A stretch of 64,000 nucleotides of DNA from Blumeriella jaapii (GCA_009599575.1 VWND01000067.1:310001-374000), one strand, 5' to 3'. Counted from the stretch's first letter, positions 44,915 through 58,400 are shown. Notes: generated from the letters alone by a model not told the origin. Numbers and translations are program-made.

Positions 44915-45890
44915 GTTAGTGTCTTTTACGCCACGCTTTCCCGTTTTTTCTGTTTTCCTCGCTCATTTCCTAATCCATTTCCTCGCTCATTTCCGTCCAC
45001 GCCTTCCCGTTCCTTTTGTTTTCCTCGCTCACTTCCTCGTCACTTCCTCGTCACTTCTGTCTTCTTCGCCCACTCCCGTTTACGCTCTCCCGTCACTTCT
45101 GTTTTCCTCGCTCACTTCCTCGCTCACTTCCTCGCTAACTTCCTCGCTCACTTCCTCGTCACTTCTGTCTACGCTTTCCCGTCTCTTCTGTCTTTCTCGC
45201 CCGCCTTTCCGTTCCTTCTGTCTTTCCTCGCCCACCTCCTCGCCCACCTCCTCGCTCCTGTTTTTCTCGCTCGTGTTTCTACGCCTTTTCGTCCCTTCTG
45301 TTTTCCTCGCCTGCCGCCCGCCGCCTGCTTTTGTCTTCGCCCACTTTCTTCCTCGCCCACCTTTTTCCTCACCACCTTCCTTCCTCGCCCACCTGACTCC
45401 TCGACGCTTTCTTTCCTTCCCGCTTTCATTTCTCCTTCCACAATCGTATCGCGAATCTTAACGGCACCCCGTTTAGTGTACTAAAGACACGGACATGCCT
45501 TTTGCCCTTAACAACGTGATATCCGAAGATTGCATCTATCATAGCCGCACCCTTTCTTTCCTCCGCTTACCCATGCTTCATCACTCTCTCGCCGCATCTC
45601 GAGCCCATGCTGTTCTTCACTCTGGTCGTGTACTGCTTCGTTTTGGTTTCTGTCATTTATCACCCATCATCCACTTGCCACCCGACCCATCATTCACTTA
45701 CCATCCGTCACTCATTACTCATTATTCATCACTCACTTATTATCCATCTTCCTCCTGCCACTCATCACTCACCCACCATTTATCATTTACTCGTCAGCTA
45801 TCACTCACTTACCACTTTCCACCCATCACCCATCTACCATCTATCATCTGCCATCTGTCACCCACCTATCACTTTTTATTCGGCCGATGT
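44915..45890 (+). repeat. Degenerate pyrimidine-rich repeats
   Basis: 44925-45430 consists of loose CTCGCTCACTTCCT/TCGTCACTTCTGTC words. 45650-45885 consists of CACTCATCACC/CCATCTACC words. The 180- and 132-codon ORFs across them are repeat translations. Confidence 0.7.
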
Positions 45891-46141
45891 TAATGATCGA
45901 TCTTCCAAGTTATGTTCCGATTTCTTCTGGCGGAATGGCCCACCACTTTCACCCTTCACCCTTTCTTCTTCCTTCTTCCCTCTTCGAGTTTCGAATTACT
46001 CTGCTCTGTTCCTCTGCATCCGCTATAGCTTGCACCCGCCATAGCTTCCTCGAGCATAATAGCGTCGCGCAAAGCACGGTCGACCCCATCCAAAGCTGGT
46101 AGAAGATCGCGTCTTCCCTACGGCCGGAGAATTTTTCTCTA

Positions 46142-49100
46142 CGGCCTGTCAGGGGTGTGAACGAGCAGAAGGTTCGTGGATGAATTGCATTGACTACGGG
46201 GTTCTAAGTTTAGAAGTGTCGTGAAGTCTAAGATACAATGTGTGCGGGCTCCGATGTTACGTGATAACAACGTGACCTTCGGACCACGTGACCAACGAAC
46301 TGACGTTTTATTTTTTTATATATAATTCTTTTTCCTATTTTTTCATTTAATTTTTTCGTCGTCGGAATTTATTTTTATAAATCGAGCTTCGTCCGCGAAG
46401 CGTTTTTGTAAACGAATACGAGGTTTAGTTGAAATAATAAAAGAAATGGTAGAAAAGGCAAGCTTTTTTAATTTCGGAAATAAAACAATTAGTTTTTTTG
46501 TAATAAAAAAGGAATTGGTAGCAGTTTTTTTATGTTTGATAACGGTTGTAAAAGCTTTTTTTAGTGGTAAAAGCTCGTTTTCGTTATTCGTCGATTTAGT
46601 ACGTTTTTTATTAGCAATTTTGGTTTTAGCCAGTTTTGCTTTAATCGGATAAAATTTCTGAAAAAAACGTATAGCGAATTTAATTATAAAATTATATGCG
46701 TTGATAACGTTTTTTAATAATTTTTAAAATTAGTTTTCGGCGTTATAACCGCGCTATTATATAAAATAAAAAAAATTGAAATTTCGTTTAGAATCGAAAA
46801 TAACGTTTATAGCCTATAATAAACTGCCGTCGGCGTCGATAAAAACAAATGGTGGAAAAAGGTTTTTTTGCTTTGGAAAAGGATCGTTGTAAGCAGATTT
46901 GAATAAATTGATGTAAAAAACGGAGTGTAATAATTTTTATTCGAAAAATAATTTTAATTTATAATTGTAAAAATCTAAAACTTCGGCGATTTTATAAAAA
47001 TCGTAAAACTTATTATCGAGTTTTTTAATTGATTTAATAAAAATAATATTGCGCTTATTAAAAAACACGTTATTTTTTATTCGGTAAGCAAAAGCTGGTT
47101 GGCGGTGTCGGTTAAAATAATGTTTTTGGTCGGCCAGCGCTGAAATCAGATTCGTGCGTAATAATAGTTTTATTTTTTTTATTTTTTTTGCAAAATCGTT
47201 TTTTTTCGCGTTTGCTATTTGTAATATGCGAAAAATCGAAGCTAAAATAAATTTAAATAAAAAAAAGCTTAATCGGGGATGAAAGCTTTTATTGGCGTAA
47301 AAAAAAAAGATTTCGGTAAAAGCGTTTACAGCGTTATTTACTGCGAATTCGGCTAGAGGAAGCCAGTTTTCCTAGTTTTTTTAGGCGTATTTAACAAATT
47401 GTTTTAAATAAAAAAATAAATAAGCGTTTGCGTTTTCGGTTTGACTATTTGTTTCGAAATAAAAGCTGGTGGATAGCGTAATATTGGTTTCGAAACGGTG
47501 ATTAATAGCTTTTTAGAATTATAAAATAAACAAAAAACTTCGGTTTGAAATTATAAAATCCGAAAAGTTATATAAACGTCAGATATTTTTATAAAACAGC
47601 TTGGCTAAATCTGACGTTTTTATAACTGAATAACAAACTGTATAATATCGTTTTTTAATAAAGCGATATATTATTATTATAATTAAATTGTTTCGATTTT
47701 TATATTTTTTTACGAAAAAAAGTTTATAAAATCGATTAATATATAACTTTAACGGCGTAAAAAAATAAGCAAAAGTTTGAAAAGTTTTTAGTAGCGTTGA
47801 TTAATGCTTGTATTACGAGAATAGCCGTTGTAATTACGTATAAATTTTTTGCAATTTTCAGAAATCAATGGCTAATAATAATTTCTGTTAATAATCTCGT
47901 ATAATTTGTTTTTTCCGGAATAGCCTGTTTTTATTAAATTATAAGTTATTTACAAAAGCTAAATGCGAATAAAAATATTCAAATTCGATATGTTTAAAAC
48001 GTATAATCGGTTTCGAAAATATAATTTGTTATTACGTATAAAATATTCGGAAAATTATAAGTTTTTTAATTTCGGAATACTTTTTGGTTTAAGCATTTTT
48101 TTTTAATAATAATTTATAATTTATTAATAAAATAATGCTCGTTTAATAATCGTAAAAGCTTTTCGTCGTTTGCCTCGGGTATTTATTTAAGCAAGGCTGG
48201 AAAAGCGTTTAAAACTTTAGTTAAATAATGCTTTTTAAAAAAAGCTTGATTTTGGAATTGGATTTTTTCGTTTAAAAAGTTTTGGAAAAAGTTTTGAAAA
48301 CGTCGGGTTAAAAAGTTAAATTTGCTATTTTGTTTTTCAGGTTTAAATATAATTACAAAATCAAAATCAGCTAAAAATTCGCTTTAGCGTATTTAACGCT
48401 TATTAAATTGCTTAGTCGTTATAAAATATTTTAAATTTCGATAGTTTATAAGTATTCGAATTAAATAAACAGCTTTTTGTAATTCGGCTCGTTAATTTTC
48501 GAAGCAACGTATAATAGCGAAAAGTTTTTTGTTATAAATTTCGTAATTGCATTCGGCTGAATCGAACTTTTTCGATATAAAAGCGATTGAATAGAATACT
48601 TTTGTATCGTTTTTTTAGAAAAAAATTCCTGAAAAAACGTAGTTAAAAACGTCGGTTTTAACGAAAATTTTTTTATCAGAATTGAAATAAAATAATATAA
48701 ATATAATAATAAAAGCTGATTTAAGGAATTCGAAAGTTTTAATATAATCGTTGTTAAAATTTTATTTAATATTTTTTTTCGTTAGATTTATTAAAAAGAT
48801 AACGATGCGAAAAAAACCTTTAATAAAGCGTCGGTAGAAATTTGCAAAACCTAAAAACGCTTATACGTTTTTAACGTTGAATAAAAGGTTTCAGCTAATA
48901 ATAGCTTCCAATCTTTTAAGGTTTATTTTGACTTTAATAATAAAAATGATTATTTTTAAATAAACGATTTTTTGAATTTCAAATTCGTATTTTTTTATAT
49001 TTAATTGCAAGCCAGCGTCGAAAAAAGCTTGAAAAACGAAATTAACGTGTTTTTTATGTTTTTAAAAATCGTTTGAATAAATTAAAATATCGTTTATATA

Positions 49101-52100
49101 AATTATATAAAAAATATTTAAATAAAATCGTAGAATATCGTTTATACGGGATTAAAAAATGGCAAGGGCGTTGTATAAACCGAAGGGTATAATCAACGAT
49201 TCGAATAAATCGTATTTTGTATTAAACGCAATAAGCCATTTATAGTTTTTTTTTATTCGAATTTTATTAAAAGCGGCAAAAACGTTAAGTTTAATATAAA
49301 ACTTCGTTTTATTTAGTCGAAAAAGTGTTTTTTAAACTAATAGCAGAAAATATCAGTTTTTAATTATTATAACGTTAAAAGCTTTATAATCGACGTAAAA
49401 ACGTAATCCGCCTTTTGGTTTTTTTGCAAATAGGATTGGAAAAGCGGCGGAAAAAAAACTAGCTCGAATTTAGTTTTTTTCGAGGTTTTTTTTCAAAAAC
49501 TTGCGTAAAACTTAAAATTCGTTAATTAATATATTATATAAAAAATCGTATGAAAGTATTGCGCCAAAACGAAGTTTTATCGTATAATTAACGTTTTTTT
49601 ATAAAGCGCAAATTTATTAGCTTTAATAAAATCGAAAGCGGCCAAATAATAATAATAATATTAAAAAAGTTTTATTCGAAAATCGATTGGTGGTTTGGTT
49701 TAAAAGGCTAAACGAATATTTTTCAAAAAAGTTTTAGCGAAGTAAAATTCAGCTGATAAATATTGTCGTTTAGTTTAAAAAAGTTTTTGTCGTAACTGGT
49801 TTATTTCTGATAATGCAAAATTAAAATTGTTTTTAATTATAGCGCCGAGTTTTTATAAACGTTGGTCGATTTCGTATAATAAGGCTGAAAATATTTCGAT
49901 TCCGGATTGGAAAAATAAAATATTGAAAACAGCAGCTTTTATACGGCGAAAAAAAATTGATTAAACGATTGATTTGTAAAAGTGGCGTTTTTAAATTAAA
50001 TTTAAAACAGCTAATTAATAAAAGTTTTAGGATAAACAGTTCGAACGGCAAAAGTCTGAATTAAAGCAAAAAGTATTCGTAATTTAATTAATATAAAAGT
50101 TGTATATTTTAAATTAAGGTTTGCCCAAAATAAAATCGTATTTTTTTAATATTGTAATAAAAGCTGTAATTCGTTCGGTATAACGGGCGATATTAATTTA
50201 AAAAAAGATTTAATAAGTAACGTCGCCGTAAATAAAAAAACGTTCGTTAATTACGATAAATTTACGTGGGTTAATAAGTAAAATAAAAGTTAATTCGTAG
50301 TATTATACGAAAGCATAATTAATAAAATTATCGATAGCTTCGAAATCGTTTAAAAAATAAGTTTTGATATATATATTATTAGCAGTTATAATATAAAGCA
50401 ATATTAAATATGATTTCGGAACGTTATTTAAAGCAGATAATTTTAATATATTTTTTAAAAGTTTTTAATAATAATAATTATCAGAAACAATCAGTTTTTC
50501 GACTTTTTTGTTTCGGCTTTAGCCTTTTTAATTTAAAAAAAATCGGGGCAATTAGCAATTCGGTGTTTATCGCTGACATATTATAAACAGAAATTATTAG
50601 CAAAAAGGTAAGTTCGGCGAGCTAGCTTTTCGGCGTTACCGATTAAACGTTTGTTTTTTGCTATATTAGCTGCGATTTATATAATTGTTTTGGTTTGGAT
50701 AGCGCTGAGATTTATAAAATCGTTTTAAATAATAGTTGTAATAGCAGTTTTAAATATAAAAGCGAAAAAAATGATTTTCGTATTGCGGTTTTCGGTTTTA
50801 TAATAATTAAAATTTAATTATCGAAAAACGGTATCGGTTTCGCGTATTTAAACGCAAAAACTAATAAAATCGGTTTTTAAATCGAAAAGATTAATATATA
50901 ATAAACGAATAATTATATTAAAATAAAAAGCTTTGCGCAAAATAGCGATAGCGGCTTTGTTATTAAATTTAATATGATTTTTAATTTTCAATCAAATAAA
51001 AAAAAAATAAACAGAAATTAATTGCTTTGTTTAAAAAACAAATTTTTTTTAAATACATTTGCTTATTAATTAAAAATACCGAACGATTATTAAAAGATTT
51101 GAATTATTTTTGCAATAATCAAATAAGAAAAAATGTTGTTCGTACGTAAACCTTTTTATAAAACGCTTTTGATTGTATCGAAAAAACGGGAAAAAAAGTA
51201 ATTTATACGATTTTATTCGGTCGTATATTAGTTTTAATTAAAACGGAGCTTTAAAATTATATTTTAAAAAAAAATGGTAAAATGCTTCGTAACGTTGCCG
51301 GTGCTATCCGAATTTGTGAATTTATCGAAGTCGAAAAAAGTAAATGTTTTTTTTTTGCGTTTAAAATGTTCGATGTATTTTAATTAATAAAAGCTTGTTT
51401 TCGGAGGTTGGTAAGCTCGGCTTCGCGGTTTTAAATTTTTTTTTTAAAAAGCTTTTTTTTCCTAGTATTATACCGTTTGAATATTTAGCTTTTAAGCGAA
51501 ATTATTTAGTTTAATTTTAAATAATATTATTATATCGTTCTGCTTTACCGCGTAAGCGAAAATATCGAGAATTTTTTAAAAGCAGATTTTCGTATTAACG
51601 ATTAAAACGGCGACGATTTAATCGGAGTATTTAAAATGTTCCAAAATAAAGCAATTAAAAGGTTTCGACAATTTAAAATAGTCCGATATAACTCGTTAAA
51701 AAAAAAGCGTAAAATGTATTTTGTTTCGGAATATAGGCAGAAGCAGAACGGGGTTTTTTAAATATGGGTTTTGTATTAAAAAAAGTTATCGTTTCGTAGT
51801 TTCGTATCGTAAAAGTTATTTTTAAAAAGTCGTGAAAATTGTTGTTGCGATAAGATTTATTAATTTTCCGTATGCGCAAAAGCAAAACAAAGTTGGCAGG
51901 CTTTTTTAGCTTAAAGGCTGAAATAAAAATGTCAAAAGAGGTTTGATAATTAATATGTCAAAGGTATGAACGAGCAGAAGGTTCGTGGATAAATTGCATT
52001 AACTACGGGATTTTAAGTTTAAAAGTGTCGTAAAGTTTAAAATACAATATGTGCGGGCTCCGATGTCACGTGATAACAACGTGACCTTCGGACCACGTGA

Positions 52101-52134
52101 CCAACGAACTGACGTCTTATCCCCTCACACGGCC
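46142..52134 (-). mobile_element. Complete Gypsy element, 174-bp LTRs, heavily RIPed
   Basis: LTRs are 46147-46320 and 51956-52129, both exactly 174 bp, with TG..CA ends (TGTCAGGGG..CCCCTCACA). They are flanked by perfect 5-bp target duplications CGGCC (46142-46146, 52130-52134). The 5983-bp element is transcribed on the minus strand, so 51956-52129 is the 5' LTR. The interior is about 75-80% AT. The LTR ends facing outward keep their original GC content, while the inward ends are decayed. Confidence 0.95.
46321..51955 (-). pseudogene. RIP-destroyed gag-pol of the 174-bp-LTR Gypsy element
   Basis: In minus order, a gag region (about 51900-50600) is followed by a zinc-knuckle remnant near 50600-50550. 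The reverse transcriptase active site (about 49110-49060) reads as FYIIYINDILIYS, where the first catalytic Asp of the DD pair is Asn. An RNase H segment ([20 protein letters not shown]) lies near 48560-48490. An integrase C-terminal stretch (NWLPLAEFAVNNAVNAFTE) lies near 47370-47310. Order RT-RNaseH-IN identifies Ty3/Gypsy. Dozens of stops make it non-coding. Confidence 0.85.
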
Positions 52135-52978
52135 GGAGAATTCCGGGCGGGCGTTGAGAAATATGCGTGATGCAACGAGCGGCTTATGGCTGCGATCTAT
52201 CGTCTGTGTTCGACGCCATTATACTGTTCAGTGTATTAGAACCGTTGATACGCAATAGGCCCGGTATTTTCGACGGATTCGAAAGCAATAGAATATCTTA
52301 AATAAAACAGCACACAGAATTCAAAAACACGAATTAGCCATCATTGATCACAGGAGCTTTGTAACAAAACAATAACCAGCCCGTGGAACGCGAAAATACT
52401 TTGATTTCTCCTTGATCCGCGCCTTGCTAAACTGTGCTGCAATATCGGATACCGTTAAGTTGAAAGCTGAAAGCTGCGTGTGAAATTGCGTGCGAAATTA
52501 TACATTGCAAAGCTGAGCGCAGGGGGAAAAAAAAAATAGGAGAAGGGGGAATGTTGGGTCACGTCACGCTGTGCCAAAGGGCAGCGGCTAGAATTTTCTT
52601 CGAAGGCTAGACAAGATCTTTCTTTGTATATAATACCGAATCCAGAAGATCGCTTAGCAGCTTGTCCAAGTATTCTGTAGCGTTCCTTTTGTTGACAACC
52701 AGCTTCTTCGGCCCTTTCGGCCAGTGTTTTGTATACCCGTCGATACAAAAGCAGCTGCTTTGGCGACTTATGCTTTCCGCACGAGCATTCTAGTCTGTCA
52801 TCGGGATGTTGGAACTTCTGATGATCGCAGGCGAAATGCTATATGTACTGTTTGGCAAGCAGTAAAAGCAGCATTTTGCAATGCAGACCGATTGTATTTG
52901 ACCAAGCATTTGTCTGCGTACGGATTTTTCTCTTTTGTTTATTATGTTTTTCATTCTTCGAAAATAAAAGCATAAAAT
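52135..52978. other. Non-RIPed spacer
   Basis: Of ordinary composition. A minus frame at about 52750-52600 (YTKHWPKGPKK or, in another frame, YRRVYKTLAERAEEAG) may be a gene fragment, but no product can be named. Confidence 0.3.
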
Positions 52979-53715
52979 TGTTACGATCCTGGCCTGCCAG
53001 TGGTATGGCTGCCAGTGGTATGGCTGCCAGTGGTATGGCTGCCAGTGGTATGGTTGCCAGTGGTATGAATGCTGGTGGTGTTGGATTAAGGTTTGGGCAC
53101 GGACCACCTCGGCCACTAGGCCTCGCGCTAAGTCACGTGACCCATAAGCGCAATCCATTGTATATAAAGTTCGCGATCCCGAGCATTCTAGCTCGGTGTT
53201 TTTTTTTTAATTTATATGCGTATTTTTTAATCCATATTATCCCGATTATTTTTAAATTAGCTATAATATAAAAAAACCAAATAACTTTCGCTGGAAAACT
53301 TTGTATTTACGGTTAAAAATTCGATCTGCTTTTGTAATTCGATCTTTTTTCAGGCCGTTCGTACCGACGTTTATTTATCGGTGTTTTAATCAGAACTTTT
53401 TTTTATTAATTTTGTTTTCAGAAAAAACTGGAATCTTTTTTTTTTATTAATTCGATCTGCTTTTGCAATTCGAATCGCTTTTTTTTAATATTACAATATT
53501 TTATGCTTTTTTTATAAATCGACGCGGCATCCGAAAACGAACGCAACCCGTACGATTCGGCTTCGAATCAGCATTTCCATCCTTTGCTTCTGCTTTTGAC
53601 GTTTTCGAATTTTTATTCGTTTTAAAATTCTTCGACGATTCTGGCAGCGAATTTTTATTTTACGATTTTTTTATTAAATTATAATTATCTGCTGGATTTT
53701 TTCGTTTTATTATTA
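52979..53715 (+). mobile_element. Truncated Gypsy element: 5' LTR plus leader
   Basis: LTR 52979-53268 (290 bp) belongs to the TGTTACG family, extended by about five copies of a 15-bp unit (CTGCCAGTGGTATGG). It is followed by internal sequence colinear with 55721-56200 of the complete copy, up to about 53715 where similarity stops. The right LTR end is RIPed (ACA to ATA); the left end is intact. Confidence 0.88.
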
Positions 53716-54055
53716 TAAAAGTAGGTAGGAAAACCAGACTGATACGGCCATATATCGGTGGGTAAGATAATCTAGGAAATCCCTAGAAAAAACTAAAAAA
53801 AGGAAAAAAAGAATAAGTAAAAGTATAAATTGGACTGCGTATCTATAATACTATCTAAAAAAATGCTTTGCTTTTATACCTGTTGAAAGTAGTCAATAGC
53901 AAAAAGTTTCGGAAGAATCCTTGCCTCGATTATAGCTAAAATTACTAATTCCCATTAATACAAGGTATTACCGTTTTATATTCTGTCCTAAATAATATAC
54001 GTAATCGTTTTTGACTACGACCAAAGAAAAATATAACTTTAATAAATGTAATCTA
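53716..54055. other. Short non-RIPed segment
   Basis: Sequence of more normal composition between two decayed blocks, with CCTAGG-like words and no gene. Possibly original host DNA between insertions. Confidence 0.35.
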
Positions 54056-55138
54056 ATTTATTTTATATAATTTAAAAACTAATTAATTAAAAAAACGAAT
54101 TTTTTAGCCCCATACTTTTTCGGTTTTTTAACCAGTTTTTAGCTTTTTTGCTGTTGGCTTTTGTAAAGAAATAGCGTTTCGCTTGTCGTTTAAATCATTT
54201 TGTTTATTCTGTTTTTTTAAAAAATAATTCGATAAAATATTAGTCGAAATATCGTTTTGTTTTACGAACGTTTTAATAACTTTTTCGTCGATAATATTAT
54301 TAAGTATCGCCGCGATAAATGCTTTCTACGACTTTTCTTTGTAAATAATAAATTCCAGTTTTTGAACGTGGTTTTACGCTTTGCAAAAAGCGTTAAAAAA
54401 TCTTATATTGAAATCGTAAAAATAATCGATTAATTCGTCGTAATTAAAACCGATTAACGCTTTTGCTTCGCGTAAGATTAATAAATCGGACTACGGTTGT
54501 TTACCGACGAATGCTTTTAAAAAGGCTCCGAAGCCTATAAAAAAGATTATTCCACGGAATAGTTCGGAAATAATCGTTTGCAATCGAAACTACCGAAAAT
54601 GTTATAATTGCTTTCGTCGCAAAATAAATAATATTAAATTATTTATCGAAGCGTCGTTTTCGAAATGATTTTTATATTTTTGCGCCGTATAATTATTCGA
54701 ATAAATTAGTATCGCGCCGTCGGTTTTTTAAATTCTGAATCTAACGAAAACCTTTTGTTTAATCGAAAAGCTGACAAAGATTATTTTATTTTTTATTTCG
54801 TAACTTTCGGTTTCGTAATCCGATGAAATAGCTAAAACTATTATTTTAAACGCGCTAAAATACGAGAAAGCTAAGCTTTTTTAAATAGTTTTAATTAGCT
54901 TAGCGTCGTAGTATAATTGCAAATAAATTTCGATTGTTTTCGAATTGTATGCGAATATAAATAAAACGTAATAATCGAAAATAACGTCGGTAAAGTTTTC
55001 GATTTTTTCTTTTTTTTGAAAATCGGCGATATCGAATTTTATAATTATAATACGATCGGAACCAGCGAAACCTAAAACGATCGGAACGTTAAAATATACT
55101 ACGAAACAGCAGTTTTCGAAATTCCGAATAATTAAAGC
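54056..55138 (-). pseudogene. RIPed ORF, probably transposon-derived
   Basis: One minus frame stays nearly open from about 55135 to 54070 with roughly ten stops. It includes FENCCFVVYFNVPIVLGFAG and, later, ALIGFNYDELIDYFYDF and AAILNNIIDEKVIKTF. The product resembles a gag-like helical protein in its second half, but no diagnostic motif is present, so the assignment is tentative. Confidence 0.4.
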
Positions 55139-55406
55139 TGTGACGATCTAATCAGTCGAAGGGCTGGGAAATCAGTCAACTGGTCGCTTTGTTCACATGG
55201 TATAAGAAAACGAGCTTTTGGTTCTGTAACAAAAATATTCATTTAAAATCAACAATTGCAAAAGGCAGAGATTGCTAAAAGAAAAAAACTTTATATATAT
55301 AATAATCTCCACAGTTGATAGAAAACCCATTAGAAGACCAGAAAGCTTGCAATTATACGTAATTGCTAGGATAATGAAAAAAGTGGCAAAAAAGTGAATC
55401 GTTATA
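55139..55406 (-). mobile_element. 3' LTR of a minus-strand Gypsy element (TGTGACG family)
   Basis: The 268-bp LTR is homologous to 28663-28955. Immediately to its right (minus-strand upstream) is a purine tract GGACGGGGAGATAA at 55407-55420, suited to plus-strand priming, overlapping the stop of a pol C-terminus. It therefore terminates the element whose pol is found at 61874-64000. The end facing the interior is decayed (CACA to TATA). Confidence 0.8.
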
Positions 55407-55462
55407 TTATCTCCCCGTCCGAAAAAAGCGCGCCCTCGAGCTTTTATTTATTGGTACGTCGC
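55407..55462 (-). pseudogene. C-terminal tail of outer minus-strand Gypsy pol
   Basis: Reading minus across the inner insertion, this segment continues the frame from 61874. Together they give a Ser/Arg tail ending in a stop just before the LTR. Confidence 0.65.
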
Positions 55463-58400
55463 TGTTACGACCCTGGCCTGGCTAGTGGTAGTTGCCAGTG
55501 GTATGGTTGCCAGTGGTATGAATGCTGGTGGTGTTGGATTAAGGTTTGGGCACGGATCACCTCGGCCATTAGGCCTCGCGCTAAGTCACGTGACCTATAA
55601 GCGCAACCTATTGTATATAAAGTTCGCGATTCCGAGCATTTTAGCTCGGTGTTTTTTTTCAATTTATATGCGTACTTTTTGATTTATATTATTCCGATCA
55701 TTTTTAAGCTAGCTGTAATATAAAAAAAGATTAAACAATTTTCGCTAAAAAGCTTTGTATCCACGGTTAAAAATTCGATCTGCTTTTGCAATTCGAACTT
55801 TTTTCAAACCGCTCGTACCGACGTTTATTTATCGGTGTTTTAATCAAAACTTTTTTTTACTGATTTTGTTTTTAAAAAAAGCTGAAGTTTTTCTTTTTTA
55901 TTAATTCGATTTGCTTTTGCAATTCGAATCGCTTTTTTTTAATATTACAATACTTTATGCTTTTTTTATAAATCGACGCGGCATCCGAAAACAAACGCAA
56001 TTTGTACGATTCGGCTTCGAATTAGCATTTTCACTTTTTGCTTTTGCTTTTGGCGCTTTTTAATTTCCATTCGTTTCAAGCTTTTTCGACGATTCTGATA
56101 GCGAATTTTTATTCCACGACTTTTTTATCGAATTATAATTATTTGCAGCCGATTTATCTGCTGAATTCTTTCGTTTTATAATCGAATTTAAAATCGAATT
56201 GTACGACGCTGACATTTTAATATTTTCAAACCGACGAATGCTTTTACGACTGCTTAGCATATCTGCCAACGCTAAAAGATTTATTGCGGCCTAGCAGCTT
56301 CAGATCGCTTAAATAATCGCTTAAGCTATCGCCGCCGTTCGCTTTCCAGCTTTCGCTAATATCGTCCGCGACGCTTTTTTTTTATTCCGAGCTTCGCGCG
56401 CTTTTACCGCAAACTTTTAATTAATTTCCGAATATTATTTTTTCGTTTTCGATTTAGCTATTTTTCGAATCGAATTATTTAAAGTTAAATACTTTTGCTA
56501 CGCTTTTAGCGATTATTAAAAAAAATTAAATATAACGCATAAAAAATAAATATAAAACTGTTTATTAAAAAATACTTAAAAAATTTTATATAAAATATAA
56601 ACTAAGCCAAAGTATATTTTAAGTGTATTATTAAAAAAGCAAAAATTATTATTTTAAAACATTTGAATCCCGAGTTTTATAATTAAGCCCAATCGGCCCG
56701 AAACGTTTTTCGCATTTTTAATCAGCGCTTTTTTGATTATAACCGCGTTTAATTTGCTAAATTGCAATATAATAAGTTTTATATAAACAACGGTCAGATT
56801 TATAATAATTTTCGTTTTTTATTTATTTGTTACGCAGTTATTAGCAAAATTACTAAAAATCGTTGATTTAAAAATATATACGAAAAAGTTATTTTTATTT
56901 TTAAATACGATTTCCGAATAAAAAAATACAAAATAAATAATAATTATATTGTTTTAAACGAATTTTTGGCTGTTGCGAATAAAAAATTACGCAATATCCG
57001 AGCTGAAAAAATAGCTTTTGCTTGTCGTATAAGCTATTTTTTTTTGTTATAACTTTTGCTAATTAAAATTTTAGGCGTACTTCCGGTATTTTTAAAGTTT
57101 TATAACGTTTTACTTTTTTAGCTTTTTTTGCTCGCACGGCTTTTTTTTTTTTTAGTAAAAATTTTTACGAACGTATAGCTGTTATTCCTGCCATTTTCGG
57201 TTTTTTCCGCTTAGTTGCGCGTTTTTTTGGCGCTTATTATAATTGCGGCAAGCTCGGCCATTTCGCAAACGTTTGTTCCGACGCTAAGCTTAATCGTAAA
57301 ATCGCCGAAATAGTTATCGACGAAAAGCAAAACGATTTATTAAAAAACTTTTAAGCCGTAGCAAAGATTTTTATTATAGCAAAAGATTCGATTTGTGAAA
57401 AAATTTGAAATTTGATCAGCGTTTTCTAATAGAAAAGCGACAGTTTTTAATTTTTATAAAATTAGCACGCAATAGATTATATATTAAAACATTTGTATAT
57501 ATCGATAACGGAGCTAATATTTTCGATGCGATTAAAACTTTTTTAACGTATTAATTTTTTTAACGTTTCGAAGTAAGTTTTATTCGGCTGCATAAATTTA
57601 TTATATTTATCGGTTATAATAACGAACCGAGAAAGTTTATTTTTTTTGCTATTTTTTTTTTTTTTACGATTAATCGACGTCGTGTAAATTTTCCTTTTTT
57701 AATTATAAATCTGGGTTTTACCGACGTTTTTATTAATCGCAAATTTTTATAGCATTACGATTTAAAACAAACGTATAATTAAAAAAAAAACAAAATAAAA
57801 TAGCTATTCGATATGCTTATTATTTTTTATTTTAACGAGCAGTTGTTCGTCGATTTTAATCAGCGAACAAAACTTAAAATATTTAATCGCATATATTAAA
57901 AAAATACAAATAAACGAAATAGCGTAATAAAAGCTTTGTATATTTCTGTCAGCATTTTTACGACGATTAAAAAAGCTTATTTAAGTTTTAAAACTAATAA
58001 ACTTTTTACGTTTATGCGAAACTTCAAAAGCAATTTGCATAAAATAAAAAAGTTTTTTACTGGCAGCTTTGAACCGACCAAGCCGGTTTTTCCAACCGTG
58101 CTAATTACTTTTTTTATTTTTAATTGCAATATCAGCTGTATTTCCGCTTTTGTATTCAGCGCTTTACAAATACGCTACGAAAAACGAATGCGAATCGCAA
58201 AAAAAAAAAAATTATTATTATTTAGCGATTATACGTTTATTACTTTTGTATACGATATAAACAAAAAACGTTTCCGCCGTGCGAAAATCGCCGAGTTTAA
58301 AAAAGTTATATAATTCGCGGTAATAAAAAATATTTCCGTTTCCGACGTTTTGCAAGCCAAATATAACGATAACGTAGTTTTTATAAAAAAGCTTTTTCCA

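Noticed and set aside
44919..45461. 180-codon plus ORF
   Set aside because: Repeated CTCGCTCACTTCCT-type words explain it; no domain.
46446..46652. 68-codon hydrophobic plus ORF that could be a small membrane protein
   Set aside because: It lies inside the minus-strand RIPed Gypsy interior; T-rich DNA gives spurious Leu/Phe/Val-rich frames.
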